NCBI GenBank assembly: GCA_037179515.1
Contig: JAXCGZ010007594.1
Coordinates: 1-64,000 of the forward strand
Origin: Halocaridina rubra
Lineage: Eukaryota; Arthropoda; Malacostraca; Decapoda; Atyidae
Reading direction: 5' to 3'
Length of the DNA: 64,000 nucleotides
Shown: piece by piece, positions 11,642 to 21,972 of the stretch
Numbering within the stretch: position 1 is the first letter of the stretch
How the letters are laid out: each line of letters starts with the position of its first letter
The notes under the pieces: generated by a model
What the model saw: the letters and a program-made list of their open reading frames with translations, nothing else
What the model was told of the DNA's origin: nothing
Database searches by the model: none
Program-made: the position numbers and the translations under genes

Positions 11642-11717
11642 TATACACATATACATACATACACACATACACAAATACACACACACATACACAAACACAC
11701 ACACATATACACACTAC
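11642..11717. repeat. CA-rich microsatellite, left part
   Basis: Imperfect (AC)n with ATAC interruptions. The same kind of tract resumes at about 12411 on the other side of a LINE-B fragment, so the LINE appears to have landed in a CA-rich array. Confidence 0.7.
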
Positions 11718-12416
11718 TCGGTGGCTGGAGTACAACTTCAAGAGACAGAAAATGAGAGAGATCTAGGAGTAAACATACTGGCAGATTTGTCTCCAGAAAT
11801 ACATATAAATGGCATAGTAAGGGCAGCATATGCATTCTTATCAAATGTAAGGGTAGCCTTCAGGCACATGGACAAGGAAATGTTCAGAAATATTTATGTA
11901 ACCTATGTGAGGCCAAAACTCGAATATGCAGCCCCCTTTTGGAATCCGCACTTGAAAAAGCACATAGCTAAGCTTGAAAAAGTTCAAAGACATGCCACGA
12001 AACTGGTGCCAGAAATACGCAATCTCAGTTATGATGAGAGGCTGAGGGAATTAGACTTACCATCACTGGAAGCTAGAAGAGTGAGGGGGGATATGGTGAC
12101 AGTCTTTATATTCCTTCATGGTTATAATAGAGTGGATAGGGATCGATATTTTGATATGGCTGGCTCTAGAACTAGAGGTCATAGTTTGAAGCTTCGTAAG
12201 AAAACTTCTTTGCAGGATGTAAGGAAATACTTTTTCAGTGTAAGAGTAGTTGATAATTGGAATTCGCTAAGCGAGGAGGTAGTTAATGCTATCGCAATTC
12301 ATAGTTTCAAGGACAGGTATGATAAGTATCACTAAGTCTAAAATGGAACCGATGAGGAGACGGGAAGATACGAGCTTTGGGCTCTTTCCCGTAAACACAA
12401 TTAGGTAATTACATAT
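11718..12416 (+). pseudogene. LINE-B 3' fragment (reverse transcriptase C-terminus plus tail)
   Basis: Coding homology runs 11718-12335, about 205 codons ending at a stop, and matches the last ~205 codons of the longer LINE-B copy on the minus strand at 50546-51742. It covers the region downstream of the catalytic domain, including a conserved 'ERDLGV' and 'RRVRGDM' segment. The 3' UTR and short tail (caattaggtaat) reach ~12416. The frame extends upstream into CA repeats, so the real boundary is near 11718. It is a 5'-truncated insertion, not a gene. Confidence 0.85.
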
Positions 12417-12599
<183 letters not shown>

Positions 12600-12628
12600 G
12601 CAATATTTATTTCCGAATGTGGCACTGT

Positions 12629-12824
12629 GTGATCGCAGCAGCCGAGTGGTTATGCTTGCGGATTTGATTCGTCAGGTGATAGATTCGAGGCCCGCCATTG
12701 TTTGAGGTTAGAAACGGCATTCACTCAGTGTAATGGCCGCACTTGCCAAAAACCAAGTAATTCGCAAGAAGGCAGCTTAATATAATATGGAGACCGTGAC
12801 ATAAAACCTATCATATTAATTTTA
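12629..12824 (+). mobile_element. SINE-A copy, diverged, with target-site duplication
   Basis: tRNA-like head (box A around 'cagccgagtggtta') and the family 3' part (cttgccaaaaacc...tcgcaagaaggca...gtgacataaaacc). Flanked by 14-bp duplications 12615-12628 (gaatgtggcactgt) and 12825-12838 (gaatgtgtcactgt). The most diverged SINE-A here, hence an older insertion. Confidence 0.75.
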
Positions 12825-12935
12825 GAATGTGTCACTGTACAGTCTAAAAGTACAGTACGGCATTTAACTTGTAATTAATATTGTCATTCCATACTGTCAT
12901 CATTAAACTGTGTATTTCCCTATAAATAACATTCG

Positions 12936-13051
<116 letters not shown>

Positions 13052-13099
13052 ACTGAAGAGCGATTTCGACAGGATGTGAATAATGCAAAGACAATAATC

Positions 13100-13256
<157 letters not shown>

Positions 13257-13560
13257 AATTCTCGATAGCTCTACAAAAGAGATTTTAAAGTTTGTTTTTT
13301 TATTTCTAAACTTTCCGAGTAATAAAAAAAAATGCTGACACAGCAAAATACACCATAAGTAGGATTATATGTCTGAAAAAGTTTAAATTTAGCGTCTTGG
13401 CGTTTCCTGGATCGTCGTATAATCACGCCAAAACCCCAAAACTGGAGGAAAAGGGTAAACAGAAAAGATATTAAGAAGGATCAACAGAACTGCAGGGTTC
13501 TCTGAGGTCAAAACTACACACACACACGCGCGTGCGCACAGACACACACACGCACACACA

Positions 13561-15963
13561 TTGAGTATAGGCCACCACTTGGAAAAAGTGATCAATAGGC
13601 GCTGTTGACGGAGTATATCATCGAAGATGTTCTGCCTGAGTAAGGGCACTGAGAAGGACACGAGGAGGAATAATTGGAAAGGAGATATCAATAAAATTAA
13701 TAATTATATTGCTGTTATTGATTGGATGAACTTACTTAACAACATATCTATACAAGAGATGTATGAAATCTTTTGTGAGGAATATGGGACAGTTACTTGT
13801 TGCTTACCATCCACCAAAATAGGAGTTATTAATGCCTGAGAGAAATGGGTCAATAAGGAGTGTAAAAGAGCTGAGGAGTGGAGAGACAAATGCTGAAATA
13901 GGAATAGGAGGAGAAAAAGCGTAAATGCCTGGCAGACTTACAAATAAGCTACAAATTATTACCTAAGTGAAAGAAGAGACACAAAGAGGGAGTATGAGAT
14001 GGATATTACCAGGAAGGCTAAAGAAAATTACACACTTTCCACAGTTCTGTCAAAGGAAAACTGAACGTCAAAGAACATGCTTTAAAGTTAAAGAGGGCGG
14101 ATGGAAGCATCACTTATATGAAGAGATCTACAAAGAACTGAACAAGGAGTATCAGTCAGTATTTATAGATGAAAATACTCCACTATCTCAGATTGCAGAG
14201 ATAAGAGTTCATGTGCCGGTATCAGAGACATCATCTTTTCAGCTACAGAAGTATGGAAAGCATTGGTGGAGTTAGATGCACATAAAGCTACGGCACTTAA
14301 TGACACATCCCCTTGAGTACTTAAAAAGTGTGCCAAGCCAATATCAGTGGTGCTATGCATCATATCAGAAAAGTCACTCAAATCTTGGGAGCTTCCAAAA
14401 TGCTGGAAACAAGCGAATGGGGTACCTATCTTCAATAAGGGATGGAAAGACACATCTCTAAACTATAGGCTAGTTTCCTGGGCCAGCATAGTTTGCAATG
14501 TTATGGAGAAATACTAAAAATGCATCTCTCCTTATTTGGAATCCTTCAACTTTTTCTCAGTCGGACAACATGGCTTCCGAAAGCAGATCTATAGTAACAA
14601 ACTTATTAAATTTCTATGATAAGGTCGGACAGATCTTACAAGAAAGAGAGGGCTGGGCAGCATGCATACTCTTAGCTTTTCAAAAGGCATTTGATACATT
14701 CCCACATTGGAGACTTATTAAGAAGGCAATGGCAAGAATAGGAAATAAATTGGAATGGATAAAAACTTACTTAGAAGGAAGGCAACAGAGGATTAGAATA
14801 AGACACTCAAGTGTCTGACTGCAGAAAGGTTAGTAGTAAGGTCCAACAGAGTTTACATTTTAGGGCCTTTTTTGTTCCTGGTATGTGTATATGACCTACC
14901 GAAGTCTGTAAATTCATATTTTAATATGCTTGCAGATGATGCAGAGAGTATGAAGACAGCAAAAGATGCAAATAATGGTAGAAAACTTCAAGAAATCTTA
15001 AAGAGTCTGCATGAGTGGTCAGAAAATGAGAAGAAAGTCAATACTTCAACTTGTAAGGTGATAAGAATGTGTACAAGTGCAAGAAACCCAAGTTTAGGTA
15101 CTCAATGGCAGGTGCAGAACTTTAACAACAAAGATATGAGAGAGATCTAGGAGTAAACATATTGGTAGAATTGTCTCCGGAAATGGCATCGTTAGGGCTG
15201 CATATACTTTCATAGTAATTGTCCATCCATCCATATACCAAAGCCATATTCCCCCTTATAAGGAGGGTGGCTGAGTCAAAGAGAGTACTTTGACTTTTTG
15301 TAGGAATTAAATACAGAGGAAAGGATTCCCAGCCCCCTCGCTCTGCCCCATTTAGTCGACTTTTACGACACGCAGGGGAACAAGAAGTATTCTTACCCCC
15401 CTCCCTCAGGGGGGATCCCCCTCCCTCAGTAATTGTAAGGGTAACTTTTAGTTACATGGACAAGGAACTGTTCAGAAATATTTATGAAACTTAAGAGAGG
15501 TTTTTGGAACCCGAATTTGAAAAAGCACATAATTAAGTTGGAAAAGTTCAAAGACATGCTACGGTGCCAGAAATAAGTAATCTCAGTTATGAGGAGAGAC
15601 TTAATGAAATTATACTTACCGTCATTTGAAGCTAGAAGAATGAAGAGAATATGGAGCCGGTTTTTAAATTCCTTCATGGTTTTGACAGTGGATAGGGATC
15701 AATATTTTGATATGGCTGGCTCTAGAAATAAAGGTCATAGTTTGAAGTTTCGATAGAAAACTGCTTTGTAGGATGTCAAGAAGTATTTCTTTCTTTAGTG
15801 TAAGAGTAGGTGATGATTGGAATACACTATACGAGGAAGTAGTTACTGCTAAACGCATTCCTAGTTTCAAGGACAAATATAATAAGTATAATTGAGTATA
15901 GAAATGGAACCGACCAGGACATGTACTTATGAGCATATGGCTCTCTTCAGTAAGCACGATTAG

Positions 15964-15965
<2 letters not shown>
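13561..15965 (+). pseudogene. LINE-B copy, heavily degenerate
   Basis: Collinear with the minus-strand LINE-B at 50.5-54.4 kb from the end of the endonuclease domain ('GKSDQ' then 'EYIIEDVLPE', about 13570-13640), through the linker (AVIDW, QEMYEIFCEEYG, NAWQTYK; 13700-13945), the reverse-transcriptase fingers and palm (QKAFDTFPH, ~14680; LADDAES, ~14930) to the C-terminus and 3' UTR. Many stops and frameshifts. The catalytic FADD reads LADD. Interrupted by an inserted repeat at 15223-15427. It retains the ~80-bp segment around 14455-14535 that is deleted in the minus-strand copy. It ends at a poly(A) run. Confidence 0.85.
15223..15427. mobile_element. Repeat C insertion with 9-bp target-site duplication
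   Basis: A 205-bp insertion inside LINE-B, bounded by AGTAATTGT at 15214-15222 and 15428-15436. It starts with (CCAT)n, then 'cccttataaggagggtggctg', and contains the family core 'gtcgacttttacgacacgc'. Related copies occur at 20887, 29170, 33180, 47832, 48018 and 49568. No tRNA-like box was recognised. It is probably a SINE, or a MITE if the duplication is transposase-made. Confidence 0.75.
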
Positions 15966-15998
<33 letters not shown>

Positions 15999-16135
15999 AC
16001 ACTCTTTCTCTATCCATCTATTATCTAGTAATAATAATAACAATAATAATAATAATAATAATAACAATAATAATTATAATAATAATAATAATAATAACAA
16101 TAATAATTATAATAATAATAATAATAACAAAAACT

Positions 16136-16193
<58 letters not shown>

Positions 16194-16216
16194 TAGTATA
16201 ATTATTATTATTATTA
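15966..16216. repeat. Poly(A) and (AAT)n microsatellites
   Basis: About 30 A residues at 15966-15996, then CT-rich bases, then imperfect (AAT)n from 16029 to 16192 and a short (ATT)n. Confidence 0.9.
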
Positions 16217-16409
16217 TAGTCGCTCGTTTGAGAATTAACATACTTAATTAGCAACGTCAACGAATTGAAAATTAAAATCTTCTGGAAAAAGGGTTCCATC
16301 AACAAATATCAAATCTTAATTTATTATTATGACAATAGAGCGTCGGCCTTCGTAAATTCCTTGTAAGAACTAAAAAAAATAAATACAGAGATTTTCATTT
16401 AAAAATACG

Positions 16410-16560
<151 letters not shown>

Positions 16561-16731
16561 TTAAACGAGACTAATTAAAAACTCCAGAATTATTAGCATA
16601 TGACATGCCTTTCATAATTAGTCTTGCCTCCATTCTTACTGTTTTCAGAGTGTTACCTTCAAATGAATTAAATATTATTTTAAGCCTTTTGGTCGCTGCT
16701 AACATACAGTACCCATCAAGTGTATATTTAT

Positions 16732-16858
<127 letters not shown>

Positions 16859-16946
16859 CAAATACACACAAAGCCATCTGTAAGCTACAAAGAATTTGAA
16901 TAACTAGGGCGTAAGCGAGAAACATATCCATTTATTTCCAGACAAA

Positions 16947-17171
16947 GGCCCGATTTCTTAAAGAGTGTATACCTAGGATACCATATTGTTAGTTAGCTAG
17001 ACACACAAATGGATTTCATAAACGCATCTGACGATGTTGTGTATGGCTAGGATCCCGTACGGGATCCTAGCCAATACACAGAACCGCGCCAGATGTGTTT
17101 ATGAAATCCATTTGTGTGTGTCTAGCTAACAATATGGTATCCTAGGTTTACACTGTTTAAGATATCAAGCC
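16947..17171. mobile_element. FB1 foldback element, single hairpin
   Basis: Two ~110-bp inverted arms joined at 'gatcccgtacgggatc'. Flanked by AAA on both sides, fitting a 3-bp target duplication. The outer right end is mutated (gatatcaagcc for aaatcgggcc). Confidence 0.85.
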
Positions 17172-17814
17172 AAAGAGGATATAAATAGCTTTGCCTGATA
17201 TGAAGCACAGCATAACTAGATCTTTAGTGAGGATTAAGAGCTTCAGTCAATTTTTAAAGCTTAATATATTGGCAAATCCTCTTACACAAGCACACATATG
17301 CGCACACACGCAAACACATGCACGCACGCACACACACACATATTAATATAATTTACTACGACATAAAACATATTTGCTAGATAACTTAGTGGAAAAAGAC
17401 ATGAATGGAAAAAAAAATAAATAATGCAAATTAATAAATAAATGTATTTTGAATCTGTCAGGCAGCAGCCTAGTAGAACTGGTTTTGAGATTATGAAATG
17501 TTCTGAGAATTTTCTTCGAAGTTCATCTATTCACAGAAATAGGTGCAATTAAATTTCTTAAATAATAAGAAACGCCCTAAGAAGGAGAGATTTCTTTTCA
17601 ACGACACATTTTTATTCTATTCATCTGGTAAAGTTTTTCCAGTAGTTGTTTACGAAATGGAATATAAGATGCACGCAAAATAATTGAAAAATTAATTGTA
17701 ATTAGTATAAATTATTGCGTGCGAGTGTGTTCATGATAATAGGTTGAAACGACGATTGTATATAAGTAATTTTTCCCTTCCGAATATATTTAGTGCACAG
17801 TGCAGGCAAATTAA
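17172..17814. other. AT-rich spacer
   Basis: Contains a CA-rich run near 17284-17341. No gene or known repeat seen. Confidence 0.5.
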
Positions 17815-18050
17815 GGTCCGATTTCTTAAACGGTGTAAACCTAGGATACCATATTGTTAGTTAGCTAGACACACACAAATGGATTTCATAAACGCATCTG
17901 ACGCGGTTCTGTGTATGGCTAGGATCCCGTACGGGATCCTAGCCATACACAGAACCGCGTCACGCGCATGCGTTTATGAAATCCATTTGTGTGTGTCTAG
18001 CTAACTAACAATATGGCATCCTAGGTTTACACTGTTTAAGAAATCGGGCC
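17815..18050. mobile_element. FB1 foldback element, near-perfect hairpin
   Basis: 236 bp with arms of ~115 bp, almost a perfect palindrome apart from a 5-6 bp insertion (cacgcg-like) in the right arm near 17962. Flanked by TAA at 17812-17814 and 18051-18053, a 3-bp target duplication. Confidence 0.9.
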
Positions 18051-18558
18051 TAAGACTGTCGACAAAGGTGAAGCAGTACATACAGTAATAAATAAAATTA
18101 ATAATTTTCACAACTACCAGAATGACATCGAGGCTGGATTTGTTGTCATAAATTATATACTGGGAATTTATTTGCATAAAATTATTTATGAATGGTGTAA
18201 ATAAATGAAGAAATTATTCGATAACATTCAACAGCAGATTCAGATAAAGTACAATTAATAATTCTGTTAACTAAGAAGTTAAATGCATTGGTTAATAATT
18301 ATAATAACTAAGAACAGTTAAATACATTGGAGGTTTTGGGGCAGGGTCCTCTGTCTATTCGTTTTTTGTTTTAATTCTCTCTCAGTTCTCCAATGATGTG
18401 ATTCTAAACCTATGATTGATGTGAATTTCCAAAAGGGTATCTCAATTATCTCAATTCAGTCTTAATGGACATACCTTCAAGATTCAAGATAACCAGTCAC
18501 ATTCAAGTTGATGAGTAATAGTGTCTTACTATAGTCATCAGTTTAAAGTAAGTTTTAC
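18051..18558. other. AT-rich spacer
   Basis: No coding signal or recognised repeat. Confidence 0.5.
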
Positions 18559-18773
18559 TTGGTGCGATTATCGCTAAACAATGATCGTTCATGGCTCAAC
18601 GATGATCGTCAAACGATTGTCTAGAGCACTCAGTCTTTGTTTTTGAAGGGGGCTACCGCAGTCGCTCGAAGCAAAACAGCCCCATTCAAAAACAAAGAAT
18701 TAGTGTTCTAGACAATCTTTTGACGATTATCGTTGAGCTATGAACGATCATCGTTGAGCGATAATCGCACCAA
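18559..18773. mobile_element. FB3 foldback element
   Basis: Inverted arms of about 96 bp starting TTGGTGCGATTATCGCT, separated by a ~23-bp loop (accgcagtcgctcgaagcaaaac region). The arms differ at several sites, so it is older than the FB1 hairpins. Inside each arm the motif 'cgatnatcg' recurs. No clear target duplication and no coding capacity. Confidence 0.8.
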
Positions 18774-19035
18774 ATAATAGGTACCTTTAACTAGGCCATT
18801 ACTACTTTTAAGTTAAAAGTAAGAGCCCAACAATTTATTACTCAAAATTATTATTTCATGTACACCGTCTAAAATAAGTGTAGTTAAGTTATCTGATTAT
18901 TCAACTGTGCATTACAACATTTCAAATGTACACGGATACTAATTATATTTACCACACAAGTGTTTCTGTTTATCAACAAAGGCATAGTGTGAAGGAACAC
19001 TTAAGAATAGCAAGAAACTGCTGTTACACCGTTCT
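18774..19035. other. AT-rich spacer
   Basis: No feature recognised. Confidence 0.5.
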
Positions 19036-19038
19036 TAA

Positions 19039-19220
19039 AGGGCGGTTAACACGGTCAAACGGTTCGTCGAACACGGTTCGACAGACAAGTGTTTGAAGTG
19101 ATGTTCGAACGTGTGAACGGGGTATTTGACCAAAGACCCCGTTCACACGTTCGAACACCACTTCAAACACCTGTCTGTCGAACCGCATTCGACGAACCGT
19201 TTGACCGTGTTAACCGCCCT
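19039..19220. mobile_element. FB2 foldback element
   Basis: Arms start AGGGCGGTTAACACGGTCAA and meet near 19130 without the inner 'ggttgtcgaacacg' segment seen in longer copies. Flanked by TAA at 19036-19038 and 19221-19223, fitting a 3-bp target duplication. GC-rich compared with its surroundings. Confidence 0.85.
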
Positions 19221-19451
19221 TAATTCTCATTCCCAGAGTCAAAACAAAGAGAATGACAAATAAGGTTTAAGTGAATTCGCTAAACCTAACAACTGGCAAA
19301 TAAATAAACAAGGAAATGTGTTTGCTAGTGACATATTCGTCTTTAACTATGATCATAGAAGGATTAGATTACACTTGAGATCTTGACCCAACCAAAATTG
19401 TTTCATAACTAACGCTATGTAGGAGGAACTATGTTTGTTTATTTGTTTGTT

Positions 19452-19614
19452 TGTTTCGGTTTTACGTCACGGATTCCCTTTTTTACCTAGGGCTAGGACG
19501 GTTGCCTTCTTGCGAAGGACTTGTTTTGGCAGATTTAATCCTTACCCTGAGTGCATGCCCTTGCTAACCTCAGACCGTGATGGGGCGCTAACCCTCGACC
19601 TGACACCTTCAAAG
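19452..19614 (-). mobile_element. SINE-A copy, 5'-truncated
   Basis: On the minus strand it runs from inside the tRNA-like head (box B region, ggcgtcaggtcg lost or altered near 19610) to the family 3' end 'gtgacgtaaaaccga' at 19452-19470, followed by an (AACA)n tail at 19434-19452. The first ~40 bp of the head is missing. Confidence 0.7.
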
Positions 19615-19639
19615 AGATCAATACAGAATAAACCAAATA

Positions 19640-20200
19640 TATTCCATAAACGTTTTATTAGCTCTTGGACCATAAACGTTTTATTAGCACCTGGACCAGA
19701 ATGACAAAAGATAAGCCAGAGTTTTCAGCAGAACCTGTAATAAAATGGTTCGAACAAGAACTGAGAAAGCAGTAAAATGTACATACCAAGCCTTGTGGCG
19801 TCTCACAATGCAACGAGACCGGTTTTTAATCTTGTGCATGTAAGGCAATGCTTTCCCAAAGCGACTTCATCCTTGGTCGTAAGAAATTTGATCTCTGAAC
19901 CTGTCAGTGGCTCTGCTGATGGTATCAGAGGACCTTAAGAGGTGCTGTCAGAGTCTTATAGTAATGGATGGTCTACAGACATCTGACTTATGACAGACTG
20001 CCAAGAGCTAACTATTCAAGGTGTCTGCTGTTTATTTCTATGTGTGTTAGAATATACATGTCTAACTTATACTGCTAGATTCGACATTCTTATATATCAA
20101 AGCGTCCTAATATCATCAGTTAGTGGGTCAATATTTTAATACTTCATTAAGGGGTTGCAATGTTTCATCACCCAGCTGGTATGCGAGTCGGCCCTACTGC
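19640..20200. other. Spacer without recognised features
   Basis: No gene or repeat family identified. A short internal repeat 'cataaacgttttattag' occurs at 19647 and 19671. Confidence 0.45.
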
Positions 20201-20242
20201 TGCAAATATACAATAATTAGAATACTGTATTTCCACTCTAGC

Positions 20243-20402
20243 CCGTAGCCCTCACGGAGGGATGGATGGGGGGGAGCGTGCGGCGCGGTGCCCAGCCCAC
20301 AGGGCACCCTGGGGGGGGGTAGGATGGGGGAGGGGGGTGCCGATGGAGTGGGGGGCAACCCCGTGCGTATGCCCTGCCCCCCGAGCGGCCACCCCCATTC
20401 GA
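20243..20402. other. G-rich island with potential G-quadruplexes
   Basis: An abrupt GC-rich block in AT-rich surroundings. The plus strand has G runs of 7, 9, 5, 6 and 6 bases between 20270 and 20360, spaced by short loops, which meets the usual G4 pattern. Pro-rich frames on the minus strand are by-products of the C runs and lack coding support. Confidence 0.6.
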
Positions 20403-20886
20403 AATGGAACTCATTGCGACACAAAAACGGTGCATTAATGGTTTAAATCTATGATTTTTGAGGCTAAGAATAGTTCCTATGCAGATGTAATATTAAGCAC
20501 AGAATAACACTTTGAAGAATCTTAGTATGACGCAATTTCCCTCAAGTCAGCAAGGTTGCTAAAACTACTTAACAAAATAGAATGAAAATGTTGTTAGACC
20601 TTTTAACTACGTAGCCTATTTTCATCTCTCCATCAACTGTTCTCTGATTAAGTAAATTTGTAGGATACGCAAAGAAATTCCCTCCATTCTCTGGCGAAAT
20701 TTGGATGTGAGATTTTTATCAAGAGCTAAATCAGGTATGCTTTCAGCGCGAGTGACTGCCAATTGTGAACCAAACCAGTTTTTGCTGCAGCCTTTGAAAT
20801 TCAAGAAGGCGAAGGTACTTTACATTTGAGTATATGATACCACCTACTTTTACACAAATCTTCAAATTAGTTTTAAATTCTATCAT

Positions 20887-21050
20887 GTTCCCCCTGAGGG
20901 AGGGGGGCAAGACTACTTCCTCCGTGTTTCCCCGTGTCATGAAAGTCGACTAAATGGGGCGGAGGGAGGGGTCTGGAAAGTTCTTCATCCTTTAGTTTTT
21001 TCCAGCAGAGTCAAGGTATCTTGTTCTGACTCCGTCATCTTCTAATAAGC
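20887..21050 (-). mobile_element. Repeat C copy, minus orientation
   Basis: Contains the family core as 'gtgtcatgaaagtcgactaaa' split around 20933-20954, preceded by 'ccctgagggagggggg' and ending in 'gactccg...ataagcggg'. Target duplication not found. Confidence 0.6.
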
Positions 21051-21103
21051 GGGAAGTTTGCTCTTGTATACACAGAGAGATTCTATCATGTACGTGCCAG
21101 TAA

Positions 21104-21319
21104 AGGGGGGTTTACACGGTCAAACGGTTCGTCGAGCGCGGTTCGACAGACAAGTGTTTGAAGTGATGTTTGAACGCGTGAACGGGGTATTTGGTTGCCG
21201 AACAGGTTCGACAAACTTGTTCGACAACCAAATACCCCGCTTCACACGTTCGAACATCACTTCAAACACTTGTTTGTCGAACCGCGTTCGACGAACCGTT
21301 TGACAGTGTAAACCCCCCT
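21104..21319. mobile_element. FB2 foldback element with TAA duplication
   Basis: A 216-bp palindrome with arms starting AGGGGGGTTTACACGGTCAA and meeting at 'ggttgccgaacaggttcgacaaacttgttcgacaacc' near 21212. Flanked by TAA at 21101-21103 and 21320-21322. Confidence 0.9.
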
Positions 21320-21635
21320 TAATAATTCTGGAATACAGGCATGCATAACCACCGCTCTGCTCATGTACGGTCACTTCCTAAAAAAAAAATCTTCACCTTG
21401 AACCAGTAAATCAGAAATATTAGACATTAATAAGCTTCATTCTACAGATGGTACTCGGATAATGTCATGAATTAACAGATATCGCCATCTCTGTGCATGT
21501 TTTAGATGGAGTGGTTCAGTGTTCCTAGGGATTGTAAAACACCCCCCGGAGTTCAAGACCAGTGTCCGAAGTTGGGAATGGACAGCACAGTCCATACAAA
21601 CTGACATTTAAGGATGTTTACATGCATAGCCATGA

Positions 21636-21804
21636 CGGGGCCGCGGTAGCTCATTGGTAGTGTGCGCGAGACTGAAAGCGACAAACGTGGGGTCAATCCC
21701 ACCGCGGGGCGTTAGGAAAGACATCCAACCTTAATCCCCTAACTCAAACAGGTTTGTGTCCACCCTCATTCGAATTGGAACCAAATGGTATACCCAAGAC
21801 TGCG
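21636..21804 (+). mobile_element. SINE-B copy (tRNA-like head)
   Basis: Head with box A-like 'ggtagctcattggtagtg' and box B-like 'ggggtcaatcccacc', followed by 'cggggcgttaggaaagacatcc' and a unique tail. Imperfect 15-bp flanking repeats: catgcatagccatga (21621-21635) and catgcgtagccacga (21805-21819). A related copy on the minus strand at ~47405-47518 shares the head and 'ggggcgttaagaacggcatcca'. Not a functional tRNA: the cloverleaf arms do not pair well. Confidence 0.65.
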
Positions 21805-21972
21805 CATGCGTAGCCACGAACACCTTAAGAAAGGACATGACATTTAGAGGGAACTTTAAATTTTAAAGGTATATAGAATTTTGGTGCATTGGTCAGACTC
21901 TTATTGTCTGTAAGAGTTTTAAATGCAACTTTGTGATGTAAAAGTACCTATGCGAACGTCCAGTACTATAAA

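Noticed and set aside
13389..13691. 100-codon minus-strand frame with signal-like start
   Set aside because: It overlaps CA repeats and the antisense of a LINE-B remnant.
20194..20435. Pro-rich minus-strand frames in the G-rich block
   Set aside because: Composition-driven; no domain, no conserved neighbour, and two overlapping frames look equally plausible.
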